Below, piece after piece: positions 1 through 14,005 of a stretch of 20,568 bases of DNA. Under the pieces are notes generated by a model that ran no database searches, had not been told where the DNA came from, and saw only the letters and a program-made list of their open reading frames with translations. The stretch comes from Bordetella parapertussis. Its GTDB lineage: Bacteria > Cyanobacteriota > Cyanobacteriia > PCC-6307 > Cyanobiaceae. The position numbers and the translations under genes are program-made. Every line of letters begins with the position of its first letter. The stretch's first letter is position 1. The stretch lies in contig CALPMR020000019.1 in NCBI GenBank assembly GCA_943324725.2, forward strand, positions 1 to 20,568. The letters run 5' to 3'.

Positions 1-277
1 CACCCTGCAGGAACTGCTCACCGTCAAGTCCGACGACATGCAGGGGCGCAACGAGGCTCTCAACGCCATCGTCAAGGGCAAGCCGATTCCTCGTCCCGGT
101 ACGCCGGAATCGTTCAAGGTGCTGATGCGCGAGCTCCAGTCCCTCGGCCTCGACATCGCCGTCTACACCGACAGCGGCGAGGAAGTGGATCTGATGCAGG
201 ACGTCAATCCCAGGCGCAGCACGCCCAGTCGGCCCACCTACGAGTCCCTCGGCGTCGCGGACTACGACGACGACTGA
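1..277 (+). CDS. rpoB: RNA polymerase beta subunit, C-terminal end (partial)
   Basis: This is the last 91 or so codons of the RNA polymerase beta subunit; the start lies before the window and the reading frame begins at base 2. The segment carries the conserved beta C-terminal pattern: a stretch ending LTVKSDD, then M-x-GR-x-x-x-x-NAIVKG, then the [10 protein letters not shown] motif followed by [10 protein letters not shown]. In the family this region packs against the beta-prime N-terminus, forming the clamp base. The acidic tail ends VADYDDD before TGA. Its position directly upstream of rpoC1 on the same strand matches the usual rpoBC order. Identification is secure; only the 3' part can be described. 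Confidence 0.97.
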   Translation, partial: TLQELLTVKSDDMQGRNEALNAIVKGKPIPRPGTPESFKVLMRELQSLGLDIAVYTDSGEEVDLMQDVNPRRSTPSRPTYESLGVADYDDD

Positions 278-289
278 TCGCCGATCGGG

Positions 290-308
290 GGCCCCGCTTG
301 GCGGGGCC
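290..308 (+). terminator. Intercistronic GC-rich hairpin between rpoB and rpoC1
   Basis: A perfect 8-bp inverted repeat GGCCCCGC / GCGGGGCC (290-297 and 301-308) is separated by a 3-nt TTG loop and lies 12 bases after the rpoB stop. No U-tract follows, so it is more likely an RNA processing, stability or partial-attenuation element than a strong intrinsic terminator. The next gene, rpoC1, starts 42 bases further on. Confidence 0.5.
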
Positions 309-350
309 TGATCGCTTCACGCTTTCCCTTCTCACCGCCAGGCCGTCGCC

Positions 351-6685
<6,335 letters not shown>

Positions 6686-6751
6686 GCTCAGCCTTCCTTC
6701 CGCCATCCCTGCCCTGACCAGCTCCTCTGCCCCTGCGCCCGCCCCAGGCCC

Positions 6752-6797
6752 CGACGACCCGGCCCCAGCTGTTCCCCAGGCTGGGGCCGGGTCGTTG
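6752..6797 (+). terminator. Long stem-loop between hli and rlmN
   Basis: The arms CGACCCGGCCCCAGC (6755-6769) and GCTGGGGCCGGGTCG (6780-6794) are perfectly complementary over 15 bp, with a 10-nt loop. The stem extends three more pairs outwards (one G-U) to 6752 and 6797. No U-run follows. It is the strongest hairpin in the window and separates the rpo-hli unit from rlmN, so a terminator or attenuator role is likely. The TTG at 6795 that could start rlmN lies inside the 3' arm. Confidence 0.65.
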
Positions 6798-7940
6798 ACT
6801 GCCTCCAGATCTGCGGTGCCATCTGCTTCACCGACTTCAGCCTCCCGGCCCCAGTCCGCCGCGCTCACTCCCCTGCTGGGACTGGGCCTCTCTGAGCTGG
6901 AACAGTGGGCCCAGAGTCAGGGCCAACCGGCCTTTCGCGGCCGCCAGCTGCACGACTGGATCTATGCCAAAGGGGCCCGCACGCTGGAGGCGATCACCGT
7001 GTTGCCCAAGGCCTGGCGTGAGGCCCTGCTGAGCGGCGAGGGTCCGGCTCAGGGCGCCAGCATCGGCCGACTGCCGTTGTTGCACCGCAGTGACGCCCGC
7101 GATGGCACCACCAAGTTGCTGCTGGGCACCGCCGATGGCCTCAGTCTCGAGACGGTCGGTATCCCCAGTGGCGATCGCCTGACGGTCTGCGTCAGCAGCC
7201 AGGTGGGTTGCTCAATGGCCTGTCGTTTCTGCGCCACCGGCAAGGGCGGCCTGCAGCGCTCCCTGGCGGTGCATGAAATCGTCGATCAGGTGCTGAGCAT
7301 CCGCGAGGCGATGGATCGCCGCCCCAGCCATGTGGTGTTCATGGGCATGGGCGAACCCCTGCTCAACATCGATGCCGTGCTCGCGGCGATCGACTGTCTC
7401 TGCCGGGATCTGGGCATGGCCCAGCGCCAGATCACCGTTTCCACCGTGGGGGTGCCGCGCACGCTGCCGAGCCTGGCGGAGCGGGCCTTGCAGCGGCTGG
7501 GGCGAACCCAGTTCACCCTGGCGGTGAGCCTGCATGCCCCCGATCAGCGCTTGCGCCAGGAGTTGATTCCTACAGCGTCGGCCTATCCGCTGGACGCCTT
7601 GCTGGAGGATTGCCGCCACTATGTGGCGACCACCGGCCGCCGGGTCAGCTTCGAATACATCCTGCTCGGTGGCGTCAACGATCACCCGCGCCATGCGGAG
7701 GCCCTGGCCAAAAAGCTGCGCGGTTTCCAGAGCCATGTGAATCTGATCGCCTACAACCCGATCGAGGAAGAGGATTTCCAGCGTCCTTCTCCCGAGGCGG
7801 TGGAGGCGTTCCGCCGGGCCCTTCAGGATCGACATGTGGCCGTGAGTGTGCGGGCCAGCCGTGGGCTGGACGCCGATGCGGCCTGTGGGCAGCTGCGAAG
7901 GCGTCTTCAGCAAGGACCGATCCAGCCCCTGCTCCTGTGA
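6795..7940 (+). CDS. rlmN: 23S rRNA (adenine-2503-C2)/tRNA methyltransferase, radical SAM
   Basis: RlmN methylates C2 of A2503 in 23S rRNA and A37 of some tRNAs by radical SAM chemistry. The protein is 381 residues when counted from the TTG at 6795. The [4Fe-4S] ligands are C139-x3-C143-x2-C146 in the [15 protein letters not shown] segment. Both family catalytic cysteines are present: C132 (in CVSSQ, the methyl-donor position) and C364 near the C-terminus in [14 protein letters not shown]. The GMGEPLLN motif and the [13 protein letters not shown] segment are also intact. The N-terminal 25 residues are Ser/Pro/Ala-rich and not conserved-looking; conserved sequence begins at LGLSELEQW. The start is uncertain because the TTG is buried in a hairpin arm; GTG at 6816 is an alternative. 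It heads a tight run of four genes. Confidence 0.93.
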   Translation: MTASRSAVPSASPTSASRPQSAALTPLLGLGLSELEQWAQSQGQPAFRGRQLHDWIYAKGARTLEAITVLPKAWREALLSGEGPAQGASIGRLPLLHRSDARDGTTKLLLGTADGLSLETVGIPSGDRLTVCVSSQVGCSMACRFCATGKGGLQRSLAVHEIVDQVLSIREAMDRRPSHVVFMGMGEPLLNIDAVLAAIDCLCRDLGMAQRQITVSTVGVPRTLPSLAERALQRLGRTQFTLAVSLHAPDQRLRQELIPTASAYPLDALLEDCRHYVATTGRRVSFEYILLGGVNDHPRHAEALAKKLRGFQSHVNLIAYNPIEEEDFQRPSPEAVEAFRRALQDRHVAVSVRASRGLDADAACGQLRRRLQQGPIQPLLL

Positions 7941-7973
7941 AAGCCGTCGCTGCCGGCCTTCCTGGTGCTGTCC

Positions 7974-8570
7974 ATGGCTGACGCTGCGGACGTGCCCCCC
8001 GTGCTGGCGGAGCGCTACCGCCGCCTGTTCCGTTTCTACGACCGTCAGGGCGACGGTGAGCTCAGTCTGGGCGGCGACTTTCTTCCAGTCGCCAGGACTC
8101 TGGCGGCCCGCTGGCACGGGCATGCCGCGCGCTTCCCCGACCTGCTGGGCCTGCTGATGGCCACGTACCGCCACGAGCAGGAACGCCGGGACAGCGATGG
8201 CAGCGGCGCAGTCGACGAGGCGGAATTCGTGGCCTCCCATGCCGGCATGCTCCGGGCTCAGCAGCGCTTCCCGGATCAGGCCAGGGCCTTCATCGAGCAG
8301 GCGGCGGGCGGCTTCTTCGATGTGCTCGATGTGGATCAGGATGGCTGCCTCGTGCTTGCCGATCTCCAGGCCTATGCCGCGGCCTACGCCAAACCCACCG
8401 CAGGGATCGCCGCCAACCTGACCCGCCTGCTGGATGGGCTCGGCCTGCCTGCCGAGCAGCCGCGCGATCGCCTGTCCCGTGAGAACTTCCTGATCCTTGT
8501 GAACCAGTATTGGTTCGATCCTTCCCCGGACTCCCCTGGGCGGGGGCTGTTTGACCTTGAACCAGGCTGA
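7974..8570 (+). CDS. EF-hand calcium-binding protein (calerythrin/calexcitin-like)
   Basis: This 198-residue soluble protein contains EF-hand loops. Loop 2 (73-84, DSDGSGAVDEAE) is canonical with Glu at position 12. Loop 3 (119-130, DVDQDGCLVLAD) is near canonical with Asp at position 12. Loop 1 (starting D23, DRQGDGELSLGGD) carries a one-residue excess, and the expected fourth site near 160-170 has lost its acidic ligands. The overall size and the spacing of the hands resemble the four-EF-hand calerythrin family of sarcoplasmic-type bacterial proteins. No signal peptide or membrane segment is seen. I prefer the ATG at 7974; a GTG at 7965 would add three residues. It begins 33 bases after rlmN and ends 4 bases before the Coq4-like gene, so an operon is likely. 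Its target is unknown. Confidence 0.85.
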   Translation: MADAADVPPVLAERYRRLFRFYDRQGDGELSLGGDFLPVARTLAARWHGHAARFPDLLGLLMATYRHEQERRDSDGSGAVDEAEFVASHAGMLRAQQRFPDQARAFIEQAAGGFFDVLDVDQDGCLVLADLQAYAAAYAKPTAGIAANLTRLLDGLGLPAEQPRDRLSRENFLILVNQYWFDPSPDSPGRGLFDLEPG

Positions 8571-8574
8571 GCCC

Positions 8575-9342
8575 ATGTCCCAGACCTCACCGGGGTTCCT
8601 GCCCGCCAACCTGTTTGCCTCGGCTCCGAATCCCGATCTGAACCCTGGCGAACCGGTCTCAGCCTTCGCCGAGTCCTTGCGTCCCCAGCTCGAGGCCGCG
8701 CTGTCGGCGCTGTTGCAGCTGATCGAGCAGCCCGACCGGGTTCCCAGTGCTCTGGCGATCCTCAATCACAGCTACGCCAGTCCCCTGGCGGCCATGGCCC
8801 GCGATCGACTGCGTCAGAATCCGGCCATCGCCGCCCTGGCCGCCGAGCGCTACTGGGGTGACTGGCCTGGCCTGGAGAGCCTGGCCGCCATGCCCTGCGG
8901 CAGCCTGGGTTCCGCCTTTGCCGTCCTGCTGCAGCAGGAGGGCCTGCAGTTGATCGACCGGCCCGAGGGCCTGGAGTCCCTGGCCGACGATGACGCCTAC
9001 CTGCAGCTGCGCGCCCGCGCCTGCCATGACATCTGGCATCTGATCACGGCTTTTCCCAACACCCTCCCCGGCGAGGTGGCCCTCAACGGCTTTGGGGCGC
9101 GGCAGCTGCGCCAGCCGGGTCCGGCGCTGCTGCTGGCGGCCGATCTGCTGGCCCGGGCCCATTGGCCTGATACCGAACCCGACCTTGCGGATGCGGTGTC
9201 GTTCGGTCTGCGGTTAGGAGGCGTGTGCGCGCCCCTGCTGGCTCAGCGCTGGGAGGAGGGGTGGCTGCGCCCCCTGGCCGACTGGCGTCAGGAGCTGGGC
9301 ATCGCCACCGAACTCGCCCTGAGTCCCTTTGCCTCCGTCTGA
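8575..9342 (+). CDS. Coq4-like protein
   Basis: This 255-residue protein carries the Coq4 family metal-binding signature HDxxH followed by a glutamate: H151, D152, H155 and E167 in HDIWHLITAFPNTLPGE. Helical segments on both sides, including LNHSYASPLAAMARDRLRQ, also fit Coq4. In mitochondria Coq4 is a metal and lipid-binding protein needed for ubiquinone synthesis. Cyanobacteria make plastoquinone, so the substrate here is unknown, and a quinone or other prenyl-lipid role is only inferred. The ATG at 8575 lies 4 bases after the EF-hand gene; a TTG at 8551 is an alternative. Its 3' end overlaps the following transporter gene by 14 bases, pointing to co-translation. Confidence 0.8.
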   Translation: MSQTSPGFLPANLFASAPNPDLNPGEPVSAFAESLRPQLEAALSALLQLIEQPDRVPSALAILNHSYASPLAAMARDRLRQNPAIAALAAERYWGDWPGLESLAAMPCGSLGSAFAVLLQQEGLQLIDRPEGLESLADDDAYLQLRARACHDIWHLITAFPNTLPGEVALNGFGARQLRQPGPALLLAADLLARAHWPDTEPDLADAVSFGLRLGGVCAPLLAQRWEEGWLRPLADWRQELGIATELALSPFASV

Positions 9343-10519
9343 GCCGGACAGGTTGCCACCGCTGGGGCTGTTGGCTCTGGCGATCGGCGTGAGTGTGGCC
9401 AACCCCTTTTACGGGCAGTCGTTGCTGCCGGCGGTGGAGCGTGCCTTCGCCGTGACTCCCGGCTCTGTCCTGCTTGGTCCGATGGCCACCCAGCTGGGCA
9501 TGGCCATGGGCTTCCTGTTTCTGTTGCCGCTGGGGGACAGCCGTGAGCGTCGCCGCATGCTGTCGCTGCTGGCGTTGGCGATGGCTCTGGCCTGTGTTGC
9601 CGTGCTGCTGGTGCCCTCCTTCCCGCTGCTGGTGGCGAGCTGGTTCGCCCTGGGGCTGGTGGCCCTGATCCCGGCGCTGTTGCCCCCCTTCCTCACGGCC
9701 TTCACGCCTGCTGCCAGCCGTGGTCGCATGCTCGGCATCGTCTTGAGCGGGCAATTCAGCGGCATCCTGCTGTCCCGCAGCATCAGTGGTCTGACCGCCC
9801 AGCTGTGGGGCTGGCGCTCGATCTATGCCTTCTCGGCCGTGGCGATGTTGGCGGTGGCCTTTCTCTTTCACACGCGCCTGCCCGAGCTGCCGCCTGCCGA
9901 GACGCGGGGCTACTGGCGCCTGCAGTCTTCGCTGCTGCAGCTCTGGTGCCGTCATCCCAGGCTGCGACGGTCCTGTCTCACCCAGGGCCTGCTGTTCGGC
10001 ACCTTCATGGCGCTCTGGAGTGCGGTGGCCCTGCATCTGGCGGCCCCGCCCTGGCGCCTGGGGCCAGCCCTGATCGGCAGCTTCGGCCTTGTGGGCCTGA
10101 TCAGCATCCTGGCGGCGCCTGGCATCGGGCGTCTGGTGGATCGGCTGGGTCCCGATCGGATTGTGGTGGCCGGCGTCGCCTGCACCGGCCTGGGCCTGGT
10201 GCTGCTGGGCCTGTGGCCGAGCTCGTTGCCGGCCCTGGCGCTGGGGCTGATGGCGGTGGATCTGGGGGTGCAGGGAAGCTTCGTGGCCAACCAGGCCCGG
10301 ATCTACGCTCTCGATGCCGCCGCCCGCAGCCGGATGAGCGGTCAGCTGTTTCTCACGGCCTATCTGGGTGCGGCGCTCTGCTCGGCCGTGATCGCGGCTT
10401 GCTGGAACAGCTGGCAGTGGCCAGGAACCTGCGCCTTTGCCCTGGTGCTGGTGGCTCTGGCCGCGGTGCTCGAAAGCCCCAGCTGGTGGCCGTGGAGCGC
10501 CAGGCGCGAAGGCTGTTGA
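9329..10519 (+). CDS. MFS transporter (drug/metabolite efflux type)
   Basis: This protein of 396 residues is strongly hydrophobic with about twelve predicted membrane helices in two halves. The first helix reads VSVANPFYGQSLLPAV, matching the VANxYYxQPLLP pattern of one MFS efflux subfamily. It is followed by TQLGMAMGFLFLLPLGDSRERR, which holds the conserved MFS loop 2-3 signature in the form PLGDxxERR. A second-half counterpart, GIGRLVDRLGPDR, follows helix 8. The substrate cannot be told from sequence. The TTG at 9329 overlaps the Coq4-like gene; a TTG at 9353 is a possible alternative just before the first helix. It ends the + strand unit and converges with the AmpG-like gene. Confidence 0.85.
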   Translation: MPPSEPDRLPPLGLLALAIGVSVANPFYGQSLLPAVERAFAVTPGSVLLGPMATQLGMAMGFLFLLPLGDSRERRRMLSLLALAMALACVAVLLVPSFPLLVASWFALGLVALIPALLPPFLTAFTPAASRGRMLGIVLSGQFSGILLSRSISGLTAQLWGWRSIYAFSAVAMLAVAFLFHTRLPELPPAETRGYWRLQSSLLQLWCRHPRLRRSCLTQGLLFGTFMALWSAVALHLAAPPWRLGPALIGSFGLVGLISILAAPGIGRLVDRLGPDRIVVAGVACTGLGLVLLGLWPSSLPALALGLMAVDLGVQGSFVANQARIYALDAAARSRMSGQLFLTAYLGAALCSAVIAACWNSWQWPGTCAFALVLVALAAVLESPSWWPWSARREGC

Positions 10520-10527
10520 ACGGGAGG

Positions 10528-10543
10528 GGGGCTGCGCAGCCCC
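10528..10543. terminator. Palindrome between convergent transporter genes
   Basis: GGGGCTGCGCAGCCCC is a perfect 16-bp palindrome, 8 bases after the MFS stop and inside the 136-bp gap before the end of the AmpG-like gene. It can fold as a 6-bp stem with a GCGC loop on either strand. No T-run is present, so a bidirectional terminator role is inferred from position. I see no gene in the rest of the gap. Confidence 0.45.
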
Positions 10544-10655
10544 GCGACGGACTCAGGAGACGAAGCAGGGTCAGCGGCCGTCCTTTCACGGGAAGGCTGG
10601 TTGTCAAATGCCGATGGCTGAAGTCCAGTGCAGGGGGGCTCACACCGCTCAGGGC

Positions 10656-11975
10656 TCAGGTGGCGTCGCGGGCGGGATCGAATGCTCCGCGGCAGCCGTC
10701 CCCGTTCCAGGGCACCAGCCGGACCATCAACAGGAAGGCCGGCAGGGCCGCCAGGGCTGTGGCCAGGAAGTAGCCGCTCCAGCCGAGCCGTGCCGCCAGC
10801 CAGCCGGAGGGCAGGGCCAGCAGGGTGCGGCTGAAGGCATACACCCCGGAAAGCAGCGCATATTGGGTGGCTGAGAAGCGGGGATTGCAGAGGCTCATCA
10901 GCAGAGCCACGAACCCGGCTCCGACCATGCCGCTGGAGATGTTCTCCAGGCTCACGGCGGCCATCAGTCCAGGCAGGCCGCCGCCGAAGCGGGCCAGGGC
11001 GGCGTAGCCGAGGTTCCCCGCCGCCCCCACCGCCGCGAACAGCCACAGGCAGCGGTTGATCCCCAGCCGGGCGAACAGCACGCCGCCGATCACGGTGCCG
11101 ATCATCGTGGCGGCGATCGCCCAGCCGCCGTCGAGTAGGCCGATCTGAGCATCACTGAAGCCCGCCTGCTTGAGGAAGGCAATCGAGAGGGCGGCCAGCA
11201 GGCCATCGGGCCAGCGATAGAACAGCACCAACAGCAACAGCCAGGGGGCCTGGTTGACGCCGGTGCGGTGCAGGAACTCCCGGGCTGGTCCGACCACGGC
11301 CTGGCGCAGGCTGGTGACGGGATGCTGGACCGGATGCAGGGTGGGTGCAGTGAGGGTGAAGGGCACCACCGCCAGCATCAGCGCCGCGCAGCCCGCGAAG
11401 GCGGCCGGCCAGCCGAAGCGACCCGCCAGCAGGAAGCCGCCGGAGCTCACCAGCAACATGCCGGTGCGATAGGCGAAGTTGTGGCTGGCGGCTCCCTGGC
11501 CGCGCTCGTGCTCCGGCAGCAGGTCCGTCCGATAGGCATCGATCACGATGTCCTGGGTGGCGCTGGCGGTGGCCAACACCAGGGCCAGCAGCGTGATCAG
11601 CTTCAGATTGGCCGGCGTCGGCGCCTGGGTGGCGACCAGAGCCAGCACCAGCAGCACCACCACCAGGCTCAGTTGCAGCACCAACATCCAGCCCCTGCGG
11701 CGATCGGGCCGGGGGATCGGCCAGCGATCAAGCAGCGGCGCCCAGAGGAACTTGAAGGCATAGGGCAGTCCTGCCAGCTGCGGGATCACACCGATCAGCT
11801 CCAGGGGCACGCCATTGCTGGCCAGCCAGCCCTGCAGCAACTTGCCGCCCATGTTCAAGGGGGCCCCGCTGGCCAGACCCTCGGCGGCCACGGCCACCAG
11901 TCGCTGCCGTTCACTCCCCGGTGCCGCGGCCGGCAGGGTGGCCTGGGCTGGCTCGGTTGCAGGGCTAGGGGCCAT
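10656..11975 (-). CDS. AmpG-like MFS permease
   Basis: The 439-residue product is a polytopic membrane protein of the AmpG branch of the major facilitator superfamily. Typical features are YAFKFLWAPLLDR (72-84), the segment ATQDIVIDAYRTD (139-151) and the second-half block SLENISSGMVGAGFVALL (342-359) leading into CNPRFSATQYALL. In Gram-negative bacteria AmpG imports anhydromuropeptides for peptidoglycan recycling; related cyanobacterial proteins have not all been shown to do this, so the substrate is inferred. The ATG at 11975 is followed by a hydrophilic, Ala/Pro-rich 20-residue leader. The gene stands alone, with a 290-bp gap on its 5' side shared with the divergent small membrane gene. 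Confidence 0.85.
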   Translation of the reverse strand: MAPSPATEPAQATLPAAAPGSERQRLVAVAAEGLASGAPLNMGGKLLQGWLASNGVPLELIGVIPQLAGLPYAFKFLWAPLLDRWPIPRPDRRRGWMLVLQLSLVVVLLVLALVATQAPTPANLKLITLLALVLATASATQDIVIDAYRTDLLPEHERGQGAASHNFAYRTGMLLVSSGGFLLAGRFGWPAAFAGCAALMLAVVPFTLTAPTLHPVQHPVTSLRQAVVGPAREFLHRTGVNQAPWLLLLVLFYRWPDGLLAALSIAFLKQAGFSDAQIGLLDGGWAIAATMIGTVIGGVLFARLGINRCLWLFAAVGAAGNLGYAALARFGGGLPGLMAAVSLENISSGMVGAGFVALLMSLCNPRFSATQYALLSGVYAFSRTLLALPSGWLAARLGWSGYFLATALAALPAFLLMVRLVPWNGDGCRGAFDPARDAT

Positions 11976-12268
11976 CAGGCAGGGAACGGCGTTGGGGTCG
12001 AAGGCTAGGAGCCGGGTGTGCGTCGATCCTCGGAACCCAACGCGGAGAGATTGGCCTCGATGCGGTGCACGATCGGCGCTGCCCTGAACAGACGCGACTA
12101 ATGCCTGGTGCTGTCATCAGGGTGACCAAGGGCTTGTCACCCATCAAAGGCCGGCCGCAACAAGGCTCGTGCCGGGCGCCTGGAAGCGGCCGTCCCAGGT
12201 CTTGCTGGCCATGGCAGCGGCCAGTGGGACCCGCCACCGGTCAAAATGAGTTTCACTGTTGGTCCCCC
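11976..12268. other. Divergent intergenic region
   Basis: This gap of about 290 bases separates the AmpG-like gene (- strand) from the 41-residue membrane protein gene (+ strand), so it must hold both promoters. Open frames run through it on both strands but look random (rich in Arg, Pro and Cys) and I do not accept them as genes. An inverted repeat GGGTGAC/GTCACCC (12120-12126 and 12136-12142) could form a hairpin in the leader of the + strand transcript. I cannot name convincing -35 and -10 boxes. Confidence 0.5.
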
Positions 12269-12394
12269 GTGCAGTTCTTTCGTTCCACCCTGCTGCCGGC
12301 CGCCATCGTGTTGCTGTTCGGCCTGGCCCTGTTCGCCGTCAGTGCCCGGATCTGGCTTCCCGGTGACATGGCGGCGCCGGCGCCGGTGGGCTGA
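12269..12394 (+). CDS. Small single-helix membrane protein (41 aa)
   Basis: A short gene starts at GTG 12269 and encodes 41 residues with a single hydrophobic helix (about 8-25, LLPAAIVLLFGLALFAVS), followed by a short polar tail ARIWLPGDMAAPAPVG. The layout of an aromatic N-terminus (QFFRST), one helix and a Trp-Leu-Pro interface resembles small thylakoid or plasma membrane proteins of cyanobacteria. I believe similar proteins occur in other marine and freshwater Synechococcus, but I cannot name a function. The same frame is open further upstream, giving an implausible Arg/Cys/Pro-rich extension that I reject. It ends 26 bases before the HEAT-repeat gene and may head that operon. Confidence 0.65.
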   Translation: MQFFRSTLLPAAIVLLFGLALFAVSARIWLPGDMAAPAPVG

Positions 12395-12420
12395 GAGAAT
12401 CTGCCGACGTGGATCGCCCC

Positions 12421-13233
12421 ATGCCGGACGACGCCCAGCCTTACCCGTTGCCTTTCCCTGAGCGCTCCAGTGATCTGGTGCTCGATCCGGAGGTGCTTGC
12501 CCTTGAGCTGGCCCAGGAGTTGCTGGGCGATCCGCTCGATGAGCTCGACACCGCCGAGCCGACGGCCCTGGATGTGGCGGCGGAGTGCGATGCCGGCATC
12601 GCCTGGCTGAGCGGCTCCCAGGAGCAGCGCATGCAGGGTCTGCGCATTTTCTGCGAACACCGCGATCCTCGTGCGCTGCCGTTGCTGTTGCCCCTGTTGG
12701 CGGCCAGCTGCCCGATTCTGCGGATGAGCACCGTCTATGCCCTCGGCCGCAATCCCCATCCTCTGGCGGTCGAGCCCCTGCTGGCACTGCTGGCGGGCGA
12801 TGACAACGGCTATGTGCGCAAGGCGGTGGCCTGGAGCCTGGGCAATTATCCGGAGGCGCCGGTGCTCAATCCCCTGATCCGCTCCCTGCAGCTGGACGTG
12901 GCGGCGGTGCGTCTCTGGGCGGCCAGCTCCCTGGCGGATGCCGGCGGCACGGGGCCTGCCAAGGCGGATCCCGCCGCCTCCCAGCTGCTGCTCAGCTTGC
13001 GGATCGACAGTGAGCCGGCGGTGCGCAGCAACAGCGCCTGGGGTCTGGGCCGCCTCTATGCCGATCTGGTCGAACCCCGCCAGCAGGAGGTGGTCGAGTC
13101 GCTGTTGCACGCGATGCTCCACGACGCCGAGCCCAGCGTGCGCGACGAGGCCCGCCTGGCCCTGGAGCAACTGGAGCAACCCGAGGTGCTCGAACGGCTG
13201 CAGACGCTGGTGGATGAAGGGTTGTTGCAATGA
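12421..13233 (+). CDS. HEAT-repeat protein (PBS lyase HEAT-like)
   Basis: This protein of 270 residues is built from alpha-helical HEAT-type repeats of about 30 residues. Clear units are at roughly 83-112 (DPRALPLLLPLLAASCPILR...ALGR), 113-143 (HPLAVEPLLALLAGDD...VRKAVAWSLG), 146-175, 183-215 (SEPAVRSNSAWGLGRL) and 223-252 (DAEPSVRDEARLALEQL). Such repeats occur in phycobilin lyases CpcE/F, in NblB and in many unrelated scaffolding proteins. No lyase-specific residue can be assigned, so only a protein- or cofactor-binding scaffold role is inferred. A GTG at 12409 in frame would add four residues; I chose the ATG. The location upstream of DUF2997, ycf35 and a ferredoxin suggests a shared task. 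Confidence 0.85.
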   Translation: MPDDAQPYPLPFPERSSDLVLDPEVLALELAQELLGDPLDELDTAEPTALDVAAECDAGIAWLSGSQEQRMQGLRIFCEHRDPRALPLLLPLLAASCPILRMSTVYALGRNPHPLAVEPLLALLAGDDNGYVRKAVAWSLGNYPEAPVLNPLIRSLQLDVAAVRLWAASSLADAGGTGPAKADPAASQLLLSLRIDSEPAVRSNSAWGLGRLYADLVEPRQQEVVESLLHAMLHDAEPSVRDEARLALEQLEQPEVLERLQTLVDEGLLQ

Positions 13234-13294
13234 CGGGCTGCTCCACGGCAGGAGCAATCCCGTTAACGTTCTTTCACTCCGTGTAGGCAACGGT

Positions 13295-13510
13295 ATGGCT
13301 CAGCGCACCATCCGCTTCCGGATCCGGCCTGATGGGCTGGTCGAGGAGCTGGTGGAAGGGGTTCAGGGTGTTGGCTGTCAACCGTTGACCGAACGGATCG
13401 AGGCGCGCCTCGGCCAGGTTCAGCAGCGGCGCAGCACCGCCGAGGCCTTCTTGAGCCAGCCCGTCCAAGAGCTGGAGCGGCAGCCCTTGGGCCAGCCCCG
13501 ATCCAGCTGA
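13295..13510 (+). CDS. DUF2997 family protein
   Basis: This 71-residue protein starts at ATG 13295, 61 bases after the HEAT-repeat gene. It matches the DUF2997 pattern: an N-terminal strand RTIRFRIRPDG, then LVEELVEGVQGVGCQPLTERIE and a helix ARLGQVQQRRSTAE. The core is about 50 residues, and a short Gln/Arg/Pro-rich tail follows. The family is small, cytosolic and of unknown function; in cyanobacteria it is commonly found beside Ycf35. It has a single cysteine (C28). The same frame is open far upstream, overlapping the HEAT gene, but that part is Arg/Cys/Pro-rich shadow translation. Confidence 0.8.
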   Translation: MAQRTIRFRIRPDGLVEELVEGVQGVGCQPLTERIEARLGQVQQRRSTAEAFLSQPVQELERQPLGQPRSS

Positions 13511-13612
13511 GTTGCCTCCCCCCTGTTCCACTCCCTCAGCCCCTGCCGCTCCCGCTGGCTTCAGTGGGCTCTTCCGGCTCCGAGTTTCTGACGTTCCGTT
13601 CCCCCTGATCCG

Positions 13613-14005
13613 ATGTCGCACTTCAGCACCGTCACCACCGAGCTGCGCGATCGCCACACCCTGGTCGCCGCCCTCACCGATCTGGGCCATCCGCCCCAGG
13701 AGGGCAGCCTGCAGGTGCGCGGCTATCGCGGCCAGACCGTGACGGCTGAACTGGCCATCCCCCAGGCGGGCGGCGCCGACATCGGCTTCCGCCTCAACGC
13801 CGACACCGGCAGCTATGAGCTGGTGACCGATCTCGATCTGTGGAAGCAGCCCGTGCCGGTGGAGCGCTTCCTGGCCCAGCTGCACCAGCGCTATGCCCTG
13901 CGCACGATCCTGGCGGCCAGCTCCGAGGAGGGCTTCCAGGTGAGCGAGCAGACCAACCAGCTCGATGGCAGCATTGAATTGGTCGTCACCCGCTGGGACA
14001 GCTGA
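13613..14005 (+). CDS. ycf35: Ycf35 protein (DUF1257)
   Basis: This 130-residue protein matches Ycf35, a family conserved in cyanobacteria and in red-algal plastid genomes. It opens with MSHFSTVTTELRDRHTLVAAL and continues through GYRGQTVTAELAIPQ, DIGFRLNADTGSYELVTDLD and the C-terminal strand IELVVTRWDS. No membrane segment or metal motif is visible. Function is unknown; the association with DUF2997 and ferredoxin genes implies a redox or cofactor-related job. The ATG at 13613 fits the family start. Oddly, the last eight codons plus the stop are repeated immediately downstream in the same frame. The gap to the upstream DUF2997 gene is 102 bases, pyrimidine-rich and without a visible hairpin. 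Confidence 0.88.
   Translation: MSHFSTVTTELRDRHTLVAALTDLGHPPQEGSLQVRGYRGQTVTAELAIPQAGGADIGFRLNADTGSYELVTDLDLWKQPVPVERFLAQLHQRYALRTILAASSEEGFQVSEQTNQLDGSIELVVTRWDS

Noticed and set aside
7212..8765. 517-codon - strand frame across rlmN, the EF-hand gene and the Coq4-like gene
   Set aside because: It runs antisense to three well-supported genes and shows no recognisable domain.
11268..12008. 246-codon + strand frame opposite the AmpG-like gene
   Set aside because: Gln/His/Gly-rich antisense translation of a clear transporter gene.
12065..12268. Upstream extension of the 41-residue membrane protein frame
   Set aside because: The sequence is Arg/Cys/Gly/Pro-rich and does not look like a leader or a domain.
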